Shown piece by piece: positions 53,703 through 62,969 of a stretch of DNA of 64,000 bases (position 1 is its first letter; each line of letters opens with the position of its first letter). The position numbers were made by a program, and so were the translations under genes. Source of the DNA: Dyella_B jejuensis. GTDB lineage: Bacteria; Pseudomonadota; Gammaproteobacteria; Xanthomonadales; Rhodanobacteraceae. The notes below the pieces were generated by a model. It was not told the DNA's origin and ran no database searches. It saw nothing but the letters and a program-made list of their open reading frames with translations. The stretch is from the NCBI RefSeq assembly GCF_044904675.1, contig NZ_JADIKJ010000017.1:1-64000 (forward strand), given 5' to 3'.

Positions 53703-54844
53703 GCCAATGCACGCAACGCAGGCGCAGCCTGCTCATCGCGCTGCAAGGCCTTGGCGATGGTGTCGATGCGCGTGGCGAGCGCCTTCGCATCATTCGCGCA
53801 CACCGTGGCGTGTCCTACCTTGCGTCCGGGCCGCGACTGCTTGCCGTAATCGTGCCAATGCCCATCGACCGCATTGAGCACCGGCGCGGCATCGGGCAAC
53901 TCGCCAATCCAGTTGAACATCGCCGAGCAGCCGCGTGCGGCAGTGCTGCCAAGCGGCAGCCCCAGTACGGCGCGCACATGGTTTTCGAATTGGCTCGTCA
54001 CCGCGCCTTCGATCGTCCAGTGGCCGGAATTGTGCACACGCGGGGCCATTTCGTTGCCGAGCAACGCGCCATCCTTGACGAACAACTCCAACGCAAAAAC
54101 GCCCACGTAACCGAGGTGCTCGGCCAAGGTACGCGCCAAGGCTTCCGCGCGTGACTGCAGCGCGCCTACTTCGGGCGCAGGCGCCAGGCTGAGGCTGAGC
54201 ACGCCGTCGGTGTGCCAGTTCTGGGTAAGCGGCCAGATGCGGAAATCGCCATCGCGCGTGCGCACAGCCAACACCGACAGCTCGCGCTCGAACGGCACGA
54301 ACGCTTCCAGGATCAGGCCGTGCGCGTTCGCGCCCAGCGCCGCCCAGGCCGCATCCGCGTCCGACCGTTGCTTGATGCGGAACTGCCCCTTGCCGTCATA
54401 GCCGAGCCGGCGCGTCTTGAGGATGGCGGGCGCGCCGATGGTCGCCAGCGCACGGTCCAGGTCCTCGCGGGTATCGACTGCCTGGAAAGCCGGCGTCTGC
54501 AAGCCGCATTCGCGGAACAACGTCTTTTCGGCCAGCCGATCCTGCGCCACCGCCAGCGCGCGCGGATCGGGAAATACGGCCACGCGCTCGGCCAGCCAGT
54601 GGGCGGATTCGGCCGGCACGTTTTCGAAATCGAAGGTCACCACGTCGACTTCCGCCGCGAATTTTTCCAGCGCGGCGTAATCGGTCCAGTCGGCGAGCCG
54701 AAGCGGCGCCACCTGCCCGGCGCAGGCATCGGCGGCACTATCCACTACCAGCGTGTTGACGCCCAGCGGCGCGGCGGCGAGCGCCAGCATGCGCGCCAGC
54801 TGGCCGCCGCCCAGGATGCCAAGTGTGGGCTGACGGCGGCTCAC
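53696..54844 (-). CDS. purK: N5-carboxyaminoimidazole ribonucleotide synthetase
   Basis: Purine biosynthesis: ATP-dependent carboxylation of AIR to N5-CAIR with bicarbonate. The 382-residue ATP-grasp protein begins LGILGGGQLARMLALAA, the ATP-grasp core includes KTRRLGYDGKGQ, and the substrate-binding NEMAPRVHNSGHWT is intact. The start overlaps the purE stop by 4 nt, so the two subsequent steps are translationally coupled. Confidence 0.96.
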   Translation of the reverse strand: MSRRQPTLGILGGGQLARMLALAAAPLGVNTLVVDSAADACAGQVAPLRLADWTDYAALEKFAAEVDVVTFDFENVPAESAHWLAERVAVFPDPRALAVAQDRLAEKTLFRECGLQTPAFQAVDTREDLDRALATIGAPAILKTRRLGYDGKGQFRIKQRSDADAAWAALGANAHGLILEAFVPFERELSVLAVRTRDGDFRIWPLTQNWHTDGVLSLSLAPAPEVGALQSRAEALARTLAEHLGYVGVFALELFVKDGALLGNEMAPRVHNSGHWTIEGAVTSQFENHVRAVLGLPLGSTAARGCSAMFNWIGELPDAAPVLNAVDGHWHDYGKQSRPGRKVGHATVCANDAKALATRIDTIAKALQRDEQAAPALRALAK

Positions 54845-55344
54845 GAGCGCGGATCCGGGTTGTCCAGGACCGTTTGCGTCTGGCGGGAGCGATAGGCCTC
54901 CACGGCCGCGGCCAGCGCCGGATCATGCAGCGCCAGCACCGCCGCGGCGAGCAAGCCGGCATTGACCGCCCCGGCCCGGCCGATCGCCAGCGTGCCGACC
55001 GGAATGCCCGCCGGCATCTGCGCGATGGAAAGCAGCGAATCCATGCCGTTGAGCGCCTTGGACTGCACCGGCACCCCGAACACCGGCACCCGTGTCTTGG
55101 CCGCCAGCATGCCCGGCAGGTGGGCGGCGCCGCCGGCACCGGCAATGATGACCTGGATGCCGCGGGCGACCGCTTCCTGGGCATAGTGGAACAAGAGGTC
55201 CGGAGTGCGATGCGCGGAGACCACCCGCACCTCGTGCGGCACGCCCAGCTCCTGCAGCACGTCGGCCGCATGCGTCATGGTTTCCCAATCCGAACGCGAG
55301 CCCATTACCACCCCTACCCGCGGTGCCACCGCTGTTCCCGTCAT
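54841..55344 (-). CDS. purE: N5-carboxyaminoimidazole ribonucleotide mutase
   Basis: Moves the carboxyl group of N5-CAIR to carbon, giving CAIR, the step after PurK. Class I PurE of 167 residues, with VGVVMGSRSDW near the start, the active-site SAHRTP and the GAGGAAHLPGM loop. The open frame extends upstream to 55551, but the extension has no homology and overlaps the promoter region, so ATG 55344 is taken as the start. It is divergent from the Trm112-like gene (66 nt). Confidence 0.96.
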   Translation of the reverse strand: MTGTAVAPRVGVVMGSRSDWETMTHAADVLQELGVPHEVRVVSAHRTPDLLFHYAQEAVARGIQVIIAGAGGAAHLPGMLAAKTRVPVFGVPVQSKALNGMDSLLSIAQMPAGIPVGTLAIGRAGAVNAGLLAAAVLALHDPALAAAVEAYRSRQTQTVLDNPDPRS

Positions 55345-55410
55345 GGTCCGGTCGTCCAAAAGGGGATATTGTACGAGCTTCCCCGCACCACAACGATACC
55401 CGTTACATCT

Positions 55411-55683
55411 ATGGACAAGCGTTTGCTCGACATCCTGTGCTGCCCGGTGAGCAAGACTCCGGTGCGTCCGCTCAACACCAGCGAACTGGGTGCGTTGAAC
55501 CGGGCGATCGACGGCGGCCAGGTGCTCAGCGTGGCCGGCACCACGGTGCAAGGCCGCTTGGCCGAAGGCTTGATCACCGTCGACCGCAAGGTCATCTACC
55601 GGATCGAAGACGGCATTCCGGTGATGTTGCCCGAGGAAGGCATCGGCACCACCCAGTTCACTGACTTTCCCGGCAGCCCGTAA
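55411..55683 (+). CDS. Trm112-like zinc-ribbon-type small protein
   Basis: A 90-residue protein of the Trm112/UPF0434 (YcaR) family. The start MDKRLLDILCCPVSKTPV and the C-terminal DGIPVMLPEEG are the family hallmarks; the second pair of cysteines of metal-binding members is absent. It probably acts as a small partner protein, as Trm112 activates methyltransferases in eukaryotes, but the bacterial role is not known. In other gammaproteobacteria it sits near lpxK-kdsB; here it is beside purE. Confidence 0.88.
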   Translation: MDKRLLDILCCPVSKTPVRPLNTSELGALNRAIDGGQVLSVAGTTVQGRLAEGLITVDRKVIYRIEDGIPVMLPEEGIGTTQFTDFPGSP

Positions 55684-55803
55684 GCACCACCCCGGCCGCT
55701 ACGGCGCCGGCTGAACGCAAATCACGGATCATGAAGCCCGGCATGGCGGGAACGCCCGTTTTCGCTTATGGTCGGCAGATTGGTAAACCACAGGGGTGTG
55801 GCG

Positions 55804-58098
55804 ATGAAAGAAGCCAACGAGCCATCGAACATCGTCAATATCAGCCAGCGACTGGACCCTTCCAGCGGCCGCGGAGGCGACCTGCTGAACGCGGTCCGCA
55901 GTATCGCCTCGCGCCGCCTGCAGCAGTACATCGGCAACATGTTCGAACACGTGGACGACGCGCTGTTCGACCTGGCCGAAAAAGCCGAGAACAACGCCGC
56001 ACAGATGCATTACTTCGACGGCATGCGCGAAGTGCGCAAGCGTCGTCCGGTGATCGAGCGCAGCTTCCTGGCGCACGTCGCGCGTGAGCTCAATGATTTC
56101 GTCAATGGCCAGCGCTCCACCAGCCAGGGCGGCAGTCCTGCCCCGGTCGCCGGTTCCATCGAGCTGTCGCTGGTGGCCGACAACGAGCTGGAAGAATCGC
56201 TGGCCATCACCAGCATGATCGGCAAGAACGAGACCCGCCTCACCCGTGACCTGTTCGCGGTGAACCAGCGGCTCTCGGTGATCTGCGGCGGCGCGCGTAT
56301 CGAAGACGCCACCAATCCGATCGGTCCGGCCCTGCTCGCCCAGGCGTTCCGCCAGTCGATGCGCGAACTCAGCGCCGACATGCGCGTGAAGCTGATCATC
56401 TACAAGCTGTTCGACCGCTATGTGATGACGGCGCTGGACGAGCTGTACCAGGAAACCAACGCCGAACTGATGCGCGCGGGCGTGTTGCCGCAATTGCGGC
56501 ACGAAGTACTGCGCAACACCGCCGGCGGCGCCACCGCCAGCGGCGCGGGAACCACCGCCGCGGGCGAGGTGCCCGCCACCTTGCCGGCCGGCGACAGCGA
56601 CGCCTCGGCCGAATTGCTGCAGACCCTGCGCACGTTGTTTGGCGCGCGTCGCGCGCATCCGACGGTGCCGCTCTCGGCCATGACGCAAGGCCCGCTGCCC
56701 ACCGCCAACGAATTGATCGGCGCCCTCAGCGTGCTCCAGAGCCAGGCCGCCACCGTGCCCGTGGCGTCGCTGCCGGTCGATGCCACCATGCTGGACATCA
56801 CCGAGCAGGTGCTGCAACTGAAGGAACAGCTGCTGACGCAGCTCGGTTCCCTGCGCGGCCAGCGTCCGGGCCAGATCGCCACCATCGACGAAGACACCAT
56901 CGACCTGGTCGGCATGCTGTTCGAGTTCATCCTCGAAGATCGCAACCTGCCACCGCCGATGCAGGTACTGCTGGCGCGCCTGCAGATTCCTTATCTCAAG
57001 GCTGCGATTCTCGACCGCAAGCTGTTCGCGCACCGCCAGCATCCCGCGCGCCGGCTGCTCGATGGCCTGGCCGACGCGGCCAAGAGCTGGTCGGAGGAAT
57101 CCGATCGCGACGGTCGCCTGCACGACACCGTCAAGGCCATCGTCGAACGCCTGCTGCAGGAATTCGACGACGACATGACGATCTTCGATCGCCTGTCCGC
57201 CGAACTGCAGCAATTCCAGGAATCCAACCGCCGCCGCGCCGAACTGGCCGAGCAGCGCGTGGCCGAATCCACGCGCGGCCGGGAAAAGCTTGAGCAGGCC
57301 CGCCGCCGCGCGGCACGCGAAATCCTCAATCGCATCGGCGACCACGTGCTGCCGCCGCTGGTGCATGGCGTGCTGTCGCGCGCGTGGGCCAATTACATGG
57401 TGCTCACCATCCTGCGCAAGGGCGAGGAATCCAACGAGTTCCGCGAAGCGCTGCGTTTTGTCGACGCATTCATCGCCAGCACCCGGCCGGTGCGCACGCC
57501 CGAGGCCAAGCGCGACCTGCGCCAGCTATTGCCCGGTATCGAGCGTGCATTGCGCAAGGGCCTGACCAACGTCGCGTTCCAGGACGCCGACATCGAGCGC
57601 CTGCTCGGCCAGTTGCATGCCTACTATCGCCAGCAATTGGGCGATGCGGCCCCTGCGGCCGAGCCCGCGCAGGCCGCCGACAGCGCCCCCGCGCCGTTGC
57701 CGATCCCCGATAGCATCCAGCCGCTGGCCGAGAGCATGGCCGACCTGGAGGACGATCCTGCCCAGGCCGAGCCCGACCTGGCCGCCATCGCGCCGGAAGT
57801 GCGCGAGGAACTGGAACGGGTCACCGCGCTCAAGCCGGGGACGTGGCTGGAATTCAGCAACGCGGACGCTCACTTCGAGCGCGCCAAGCTGTCCTGGGTC
57901 AGCCCGATGAGCGGACGCTACCTGTTCGTCAACCGCCGCGGCCTGAAGGTGGCCGATTACTCTCCTTACGAACTGGCCACCGTGATGGCGGAAGGGCGCG
58001 CCCGCGTGCTCGCCTCCAATGCCTTGTTTGATCGCGCGATGGACGCCATCGTGGACAGACTGAGCCATGAAGACGGCCGAACCAACGATACGGAATGA
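55804..58098 (+). CDS. DUF1631 domain protein
   Basis: A large, mostly helical protein of 764 residues from the DUF1631 family, sometimes mis-named thymidine phosphorylase. No signal peptide or membrane helix is seen. It has a charged segment predicted to coil near residues 430-500 (LQEFDDDMTIFDRL, then SNRRRAELAEQRVAES), an Ala/Pro-rich linker around 620-650, and a C-terminal beta-rich module (GTWLEFSN, AKLSWVSPMSGRYLFVNRRG) that resembles a PilZ-like barrel, though I cannot confirm a c-di-GMP site. The stop overlaps the nadC start (ATGA). Function unknown. The start at 55804 is preferred; ATG 55768 is possible. Confidence 0.85.
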   Translation: MKEANEPSNIVNISQRLDPSSGRGGDLLNAVRSIASRRLQQYIGNMFEHVDDALFDLAEKAENNAAQMHYFDGMREVRKRRPVIERSFLAHVARELNDFVNGQRSTSQGGSPAPVAGSIELSLVADNELEESLAITSMIGKNETRLTRDLFAVNQRLSVICGGARIEDATNPIGPALLAQAFRQSMRELSADMRVKLIIYKLFDRYVMTALDELYQETNAELMRAGVLPQLRHEVLRNTAGGATASGAGTTAAGEVPATLPAGDSDASAELLQTLRTLFGARRAHPTVPLSAMTQGPLPTANELIGALSVLQSQAATVPVASLPVDATMLDITEQVLQLKEQLLTQLGSLRGQRPGQIATIDEDTIDLVGMLFEFILEDRNLPPPMQVLLARLQIPYLKAAILDRKLFAHRQHPARRLLDGLADAAKSWSEESDRDGRLHDTVKAIVERLLQEFDDDMTIFDRLSAELQQFQESNRRRAELAEQRVAESTRGREKLEQARRRAAREILNRIGDHVLPPLVHGVLSRAWANYMVLTILRKGEESNEFREALRFVDAFIASTRPVRTPEAKRDLRQLLPGIERALRKGLTNVAFQDADIERLLGQLHAYYRQQLGDAAPAAEPAQAADSAPAPLPIPDSIQPLAESMADLEDDPAQAEPDLAAIAPEVREELERVTALKPGTWLEFSNADAHFERAKLSWVSPMSGRYLFVNRRGLKVADYSPYELATVMAEGRARVLASNALFDRAMDAIVDRLSHEDGRTNDTE

Positions 58099-58955
58099 CT
58101 ACTACAGCACTTCGCTTCACCCCGCCCGACCAAGCCTCGATCAACGCCGATGTGGAACGCGCCTTTGCCGAAGACCTCGGCCGGGGCGATGCCACCGCCA
58201 GCCTGCTGCCGGCCGACGCGCAGGCCACCGCGCAACTCGTCTGTCGCGAAGAAGCGGTCATCGCCGGCATCCCCTGGTTCGACGCTTGCGTGCACAAGCT
58301 TGATCCGGATGCGCGCATCGAGTGGCAAGTGCGCGACGGCGATCGCATCCAGCCGGGCGCCATCGTCTGCGATATCCGCGGGCATGCGCGGGCCGTCGTC
58401 AGCGCCGAGCGCTCTGCGCTGAACTTCCTGCAGATGCTGTCAGGCACGGCAACCATTACTGCCGCCTACGTCGCCGCCGTGGCCGGCACCCGCGTGCGCG
58501 TGCTCGATACCCGCAAGACGGTCCCGGGCCTGCGCATGGCGCAGAAATACGCCGTGCGCTGCGGCGGTGGGCACAACCACCGCATCGGCCTGTACGACGC
58601 GATCCTGGTGAAGGAGAACCACATCATCGCCGCCGGCAGCATCGCCGCGGTAGTGCTGGCCGCGCGCCAGCTCCATCCCGCCCTGCTGCTGGAAGTGGAA
58701 GTGGAAAATCTCGACGAGTTGCAACAGGCGCTGGATGCCGGCGTAGACCGCATCATGCTCGACAATTTCACCCTGCCGTTGATGCGCGAAGCGGTCGCGC
58801 AGACCGCCGGCCGCGTACCGCTGGAGATTTCCGGCAACGTCGACCTGCAAACGATTGGCGACTATGCCCGGACTGGCGTGGATTACATCTCGGTCGGCGC
58901 ATTGACCAAAAACCTGCGAGCCATCGATCTTTCGCTGCGCCTGAAGATCGAGTGA
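58095..58955 (+). CDS. nadC: nicotinate-nucleotide pyrophosphorylase (quinolinate phosphoribosyltransferase)
   Basis: De novo NAD synthesis: quinolinate and PRPP to nicotinate mononucleotide, with decarboxylation. The 286-residue enzyme shows SALNFLQMLSGTAT, DTRKTVPGLR, the His-rich CGGGHNHRIGLYD active-site loop, LVKENH and the phosphate site ISGNVD / DYISVGALTK. Its start overlaps the DUF1631 gene stop by 4 nt. Confidence 0.96.
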   Translation: MTTTALRFTPPDQASINADVERAFAEDLGRGDATASLLPADAQATAQLVCREEAVIAGIPWFDACVHKLDPDARIEWQVRDGDRIQPGAIVCDIRGHARAVVSAERSALNFLQMLSGTATITAAYVAAVAGTRVRVLDTRKTVPGLRMAQKYAVRCGGGHNHRIGLYDAILVKENHIIAAGSIAAVVLAARQLHPALLLEVEVENLDELQQALDAGVDRIMLDNFTLPLMREAVAQTAGRVPLEISGNVDLQTIGDYARTGVDYISVGALTKNLRAIDLSLRLKIE

Positions 58956-58991
58956 CTTGCGGCGTGGCAGGCACGCCCACACACTGCTGGG

Positions 58992-59408
58992 ATGGGCGAT
59001 CTCGCTACTCTCCTTTTGCTGCTCATCCTGTTCGGCCTGGCCGGTGCGTGGCTGACGCTCAGCCGCGCCCGCGATCGCGCCATCTTCGAAGCACGCTCGC
59101 GTTGCCAGCAGCATGGCTTGCAGCTGCTGGACGAAACCGTCGGGCTAAGCGGGCTGCGCCTGCGTCGCCTGAGCGGCCGGCGCGTGGTGGAGCGACGCTA
59201 CAGCTTTGAAGTGAGTGTGGATGGCAACGACCGCGAGGCCGGCCATCTGTGGATGATCGGCCAGGTGCTGACCGCGCTCGTGCTGCCCACCATCGAACTG
59301 TACACGCCGGAGCAGCCGGCTCATCCGGCCGAGCAGGCCACCCTCGGGGAAGGCGGAAATGTCCTGCCATTCCGGCGCCGCGCCGGCGACCGCGATCCCC
59401 GTCATTGA
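58992..59408 (+). CDS. DUF3301 membrane-anchored protein
   Basis: A 138-residue protein with one N-terminal membrane helix (LATLLLLLILFGLAGAWL) followed by a soluble domain matching DUF3301 (RARDRAIFEARSRCQQHGLQLLDETVGL, RRYSFEVSVDG). The C-terminal tail is charged. In many gammaproteobacteria it is an accessory of unknown role. It follows nadC by 36 nt in the same direction. Confidence 0.85.
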   Translation: MGDLATLLLLLILFGLAGAWLTLSRARDRAIFEARSRCQQHGLQLLDETVGLSGLRLRRLSGRRVVERRYSFEVSVDGNDREAGHLWMIGQVLTALVLPTIELYTPEQPAHPAEQATLGEGGNVLPFRRRAGDRDPRH

Positions 59409-59525
59409 AACTCGCGCGCACGATGGATGCACTGCGATAGCGCCCGCCGCACGGTAGCCGCGACCTCACCCAATGCCGCGGCATTCCCGGGTGCCCGGGC
59501 CGCCGGCAACGCGGCGACCGCCCGG

Positions 59526-59945
59526 CTATTTCACCACGCGCAAATGCGAACCGCCCCGCTTGGGCTTGTCGCCTTCGCCCGGCGGTTCGGGTGCTGGCGG
59601 GGATGGCGGCGTATCGGACGGCGGATCGCCACCGTCCTCATCGGCCGGAAACATCATGCCCTGCCCGTTTTCCTGCGCATACAGCGCCAGCACGGCGGGA
59701 ATCGGAATCTGGATGCTATGGCTGACGCCTGAAAAGCGTGCCTGGAAACTGATCCACTCATTGCCGAGGTCGAGATTGGCGACCGCGCGCATCGCCAGGT
59801 TGAGCACCACCTGCCCGTTCTTGATCACATGCGCCGGCACGCGCACGCCGCTGCGTGAGGCATCGACCAGCAGGTAAGGCGTGAGATTGTTGTCGCTGAT
59901 CCAGTCGTAGATCGCCCGCAGCAGGTACGGACGATTGGAGGTCAT
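59526..59945 (-). CDS. sspB: ClpXP adaptor SspB
   Basis: Adaptor that delivers ssrA-tagged peptides from stalled ribosomes to ClpXP. The 139-residue protein begins MTSNRPYLLRAIYDWISDN and keeps the peptide-binding fold (VDASRSGVRVPAHVI, WISFQARFSGVSH). The flexible Pro-rich tail ends GGSHLRVVK, the ClpX-docking motif. ATG 59945 is preferred; a GTG at 59969 would add eight residues. It follows sspA in the classical sspAB order. Confidence 0.94.
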   Translation of the reverse strand: MTSNRPYLLRAIYDWISDNNLTPYLLVDASRSGVRVPAHVIKNGQVVLNLAMRAVANLDLGNEWISFQARFSGVSHSIQIPIPAVLALYAQENGQGMMFPADEDGGDPPSDTPPSPPAPEPPGEGDKPKRGGSHLRVVK

Positions 59946-60140
59946 GCCATGGTTTTCCTGCTGGGTCACCGGACGGGCGCTCTGATGGTTACTGCGTAAA
60001 CGTCACCGGCCCCGGCGTTGCGCGGGCAGATTGCCTGGCATGCTGGCGGGCCGAAAGAGTAGGAACCGGCGAGCCGGCCCCGACGTATTGGATTTGAAAT
60101 GGCGGGGGATGTCCAGAACAACCATTCCGGACAGCACCGG

Positions 60141-60767
60141 TCAGATCGCCCGCAACGCTTTTTCTTCCGCGGTGAGGCTGCGGGCATAGCCCTGGCTGTG
60201 GAACAGGCGCTCGCCGTAATCGATGATCGGCTTGCCCTCGCGTCCGAGGTCGATACCCAGGGACGGCAATCGCCATACCACGGGCGTTACCAGGCAATCG
60301 GCCAGGCTCATTTCCGGATTGAGGAAGAACCGCGAGGCCTTGAACAACGGCAGCGCCGATAGCAGTTGCTCGCGCAGCCGCTTGCGCGCCGCGTCGGCCA
60401 GACGGCCGCCCTCGCGAATGTGGGCCACCTCGGGCAGCCAGTCACGCTCGATGCGCACGGTAGCCAGCCGCAGGCGGGCGCGGGACAGCGGATCGATCGG
60501 CATCAGGGGCGGATGCGGATAGCGTTCGTCAAGGTACTCGCACACCACCGCCGTGTCGTAGAGCGTGAGGTCGCGATCGACCAGGGTCGGCAGGGTGTTA
60601 TAGGGATTGAGGTCGATCAGGTCCTGCGGCGGTTTGGCCGGATCGACCTGGATCAGGTCATAGCTGACCCCTTTCGCCGCCAGCACCAACCGCACGCGAT
60701 GGCATTGAATGTCATCGGCGGCGGAGTACAGGGCAAGTACCGTCCGGGAACGGGCGTTCTGGACCAT
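60141..60767 (-). CDS. sspA: stringent starvation protein A
   Basis: A 208-residue glutathione-S-transferase-fold protein that binds RNA polymerase and adjusts stationary-phase and acid-stress transcription. The N-terminal thioredoxin-like domain (TVLALYSAADDIQCHRVRLV, NPYNTLPTLVDRDLTLYDT) and helical C-terminal domain are typical; the GST catalytic residue is not conserved, as usual in SspA. SD AGGGAG lies 7 nt upstream. sspB follows on the same strand. The gene lies downstream of petABC, an order widespread in beta- and gammaproteobacteria. Confidence 0.94.
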   Translation of the reverse strand: MVQNARSRTVLALYSAADDIQCHRVRLVLAAKGVSYDLIQVDPAKPPQDLIDLNPYNTLPTLVDRDLTLYDTAVVCEYLDERYPHPPLMPIDPLSRARLRLATVRIERDWLPEVAHIREGGRLADAARKRLREQLLSALPLFKASRFFLNPEMSLADCLVTPVVWRLPSLGIDLGREGKPIIDYGERLFHSQGYARSLTAEEKALRAI

Positions 60768-60928
60768 GCACGATCTCCCTATTGAGATGGGCGCAAGGAT
60801 GGCTTTTTGTGCCCTGCGGCCACAAGTCCTTTCTATCAGGACGCCCCTGCGAACCGACGCAAGGCCGACACCGGACCACGAACCGGAGCATGGCAGCGCC
60901 GGTTCGTGGCGAGCCTTACCTCACCCGG

Positions 60929-61672
60929 TCAATGCACGTCCTTCCAGTATTCCTTCTTGAGCAAATAGGCCAGGAAGGTGAAACCGAGCAGGAACAGCAC
61001 CACCCAGATGCCGTAGTGGCGCCGCTGCAAGGCAGCCGGCTCCGATACGTAATCAAGGAAATTGGTAACGTCGCGGGCCGCTTGCTGGTACTGCTCGGGC
61101 GTGAGCTTGCCCGGATGCGCCAGCGTCAGTTTTTCGATCTGCGGATCTTCGCCCGGCTTGACCTGTTTCATCACCGGCACCTGCTCGCCCTGCAGCTCCC
61201 ACAAGGGGAACGGCATGGCGGCATTCGGCAGGATGGTGTTGTTCCAGCCGATCGGGCTCTTGGGATCGAGGTAGAACGAGTTGAGGTACGCGAACACCCA
61301 ATCGGCACCCTTGGCGCTGACTTCCAGCGACAGGTCCGGCGGCGCCTTGCCGAAGAACTTCGGCGCATCGTCCGGCGGCATGTGCGAGATCACCGGATCG
61401 CCGAACTTGGCGCCGGTGAAGTTGAAGTTCTTCATCACATCGTCCTCGGTCAGGCCGAGGTCGTCCGCGATGCGCTCGTAGCGCATGTACTTGAGCGAAT
61501 GGCAACCCACGCAGTAGTTGAAGAACAGGTGGGCGCCGCGTTGCAACGAAGCCGTATCGCGGATATTGGTACCGGCCGACGGCAGTTCCGGACCCTCGTC
61601 GGCGACTGCCGTGGCGGCCCCGAGCAGCAGGCCAAGTGCCAGCGCCATGATGGAAATGTAGCGCTTAGTCAT
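60929..61672 (-). CDS. petC: ubiquinol-cytochrome c reductase, cytochrome c1
   Basis: The membrane-anchored c-type cytochrome of complex III, passing electrons from the Rieske protein to soluble cytochrome c. The 247-residue protein has a signal peptide (to about residue 24), haem motif CVGCH preceded by NY, a Met ligand candidate in NAAMPFPLW, and a single C-terminal anchor helix (IWVVLFLLGFTFLAYLL) ending in lysines. The start overlaps petB by 8 nt. Confidence 0.96.
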   Translation of the reverse strand: MTKRYISIMALALGLLLGAATAVADEGPELPSAGTNIRDTASLQRGAHLFFNYCVGCHSLKYMRYERIADDLGLTEDDVMKNFNFTGAKFGDPVISHMPPDDAPKFFGKAPPDLSLEVSAKGADWVFAYLNSFYLDPKSPIGWNNTILPNAAMPFPLWELQGEQVPVMKQVKPGEDPQIEKLTLAHPGKLTPEQYQQAARDVTNFLDYVSEPAALQRRHYGIWVVLFLLGFTFLAYLLKKEYWKDVH

Positions 61673-62969
61673 GCGTCGTCACCCGTTCCGGAACCGGCTT
61701 GGTCTTTTCCCAGCCAAGATGCGTGTAGAACCACAGGAACACGAAGAAGCCGAAGTAGATCAGCGTCATCACGCGACCGAACACGTTATCCCAGGCAGTG
61801 ATGTCGATATCGCTGCCGAACAGCTGGGGAAAGAGTTCGTCGGTAAAGTCCGTGCCGATCATCACCAGGCCCAGGAACGCCAGCACGAACAGCGTCAGCG
61901 CCACCTTGTAGCCCGTGCCGCGATAGCGCACCGACCGGACCTTGCCGCCGTCGATCCACGGCATCGCGAACAGCAGCGCGATCGAGCCGAACATGCCCAG
62001 CACGCCCCATACCGCGGTACCCAGGGCGGAAGGGATCATGCGCACGATCGCGTAGAACGCCGTGAAGTACCACACCGGCTTGATCTGCGCGGGCGTGACC
62101 AGATTGTTCGCCGCGATCGAGTTGTCGTGCTCGAGGAACCAGCCGCCGAAGGTCGGCTGGAAGAAGATGATGAAGGCGGCAATGGCCAGGAACAGCCCGA
62201 CGCCGACCAGATCCTTCACCGTGTAATACGGGTGGAACGGAATGCCGTCGGCCGGCTTGGTCGGATCCCAGCGATTCCCCTTCGGCCCATGCTTGACGTC
62301 CACGCCGTCCGGGTTGTTGGAGCCCACCTCGTGCAGCGCCGCCAGATGCAGCACCACCAGCAGCAGCAATACCAGCGGCAGCGCGATCACGTGCAGGGCG
62401 AAGAAACGGTTGAGGGTGGCATCGGCAGGCAGGAAGTCACCCATGATCCACTCGACCAGATCCTTGCCGATCACCGGAATCGTGCCGAACAGCGAAACGA
62501 TCACCTTGGCGCCCCAGAACGACATGTTGCCCCACGGCAGCACGTAGCCCATGAAGGCTTCGGCCATCAGCACCAGGAAGATCAGCATGCCGAGCAGCCA
62601 CACCAGCTCGCGCGGCTTCTGGTACGAGCCGTACATGATGCCGCGGAACATGTGCAGGTAGACCACCACGAAGAACAGCGACGCTCCGGTGGTGTGCATG
62701 TAGCGGATCAGCCAGCCCCATTCCACGTCGCGCATGATGTACTGCACCGAGTCGAAGGCGCCGGCCGCGCTCGGGTCGTAGTTCATGGTGAGGAAGATGC
62801 CGGTGACGATCTGGTTGACCAGCACCAGCAAGGCAAGCGAACCGAAGTAATACCAAAGATTGAAATTCTTCGGCGCGTAGTACTCGGTCATATGCTTGCG
62901 ATACACCGGCATCAAGCCGGGGGCGCGCTCGCTGACCCAGTCGCCGATAGTCGAGAAGACGTTCGCCAT
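61665..62969 (-). CDS. petB: ubiquinol-cytochrome c reductase, cytochrome b
   Basis: The central 434-residue membrane subunit of the bc1 complex, with about nine helices (full b6 plus subunit IV equivalents). Haem-ligand helices are visible as GWLIRYMHTTGASLFFVVVY and NRFFALHVIALPLVLLLLVV with the paired His residues, and the quinol-oxidation PEWY-type loop appears here as KPVWYFTAFYAI. It shares one nucleotide with the petA stop and overlaps petC, forming a tight operon. Confidence 0.97.
   Translation of the reverse strand: MANVFSTIGDWVSERAPGLMPVYRKHMTEYYAPKNFNLWYYFGSLALLVLVNQIVTGIFLTMNYDPSAAGAFDSVQYIMRDVEWGWLIRYMHTTGASLFFVVVYLHMFRGIMYGSYQKPRELVWLLGMLIFLVLMAEAFMGYVLPWGNMSFWGAKVIVSLFGTIPVIGKDLVEWIMGDFLPADATLNRFFALHVIALPLVLLLLVVLHLAALHEVGSNNPDGVDVKHGPKGNRWDPTKPADGIPFHPYYTVKDLVGVGLFLAIAAFIIFFQPTFGGWFLEHDNSIAANNLVTPAQIKPVWYFTAFYAIVRMIPSALGTAVWGVLGMFGSIALLFAMPWIDGGKVRSVRYRGTGYKVALTLFVLAFLGLVMIGTDFTDELFPQLFGSDIDITAWDNVFGRVMTLIYFGFFVFLWFYTHLGWEKTKPVPERVTTHD

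Noticed and set aside
55345..55551. Longer N-terminus for purE (open to 55551)
   Set aside because: The extension runs antisense through the Trm112-like gene and PurE normally starts a few residues before VGVVMGSRSD.
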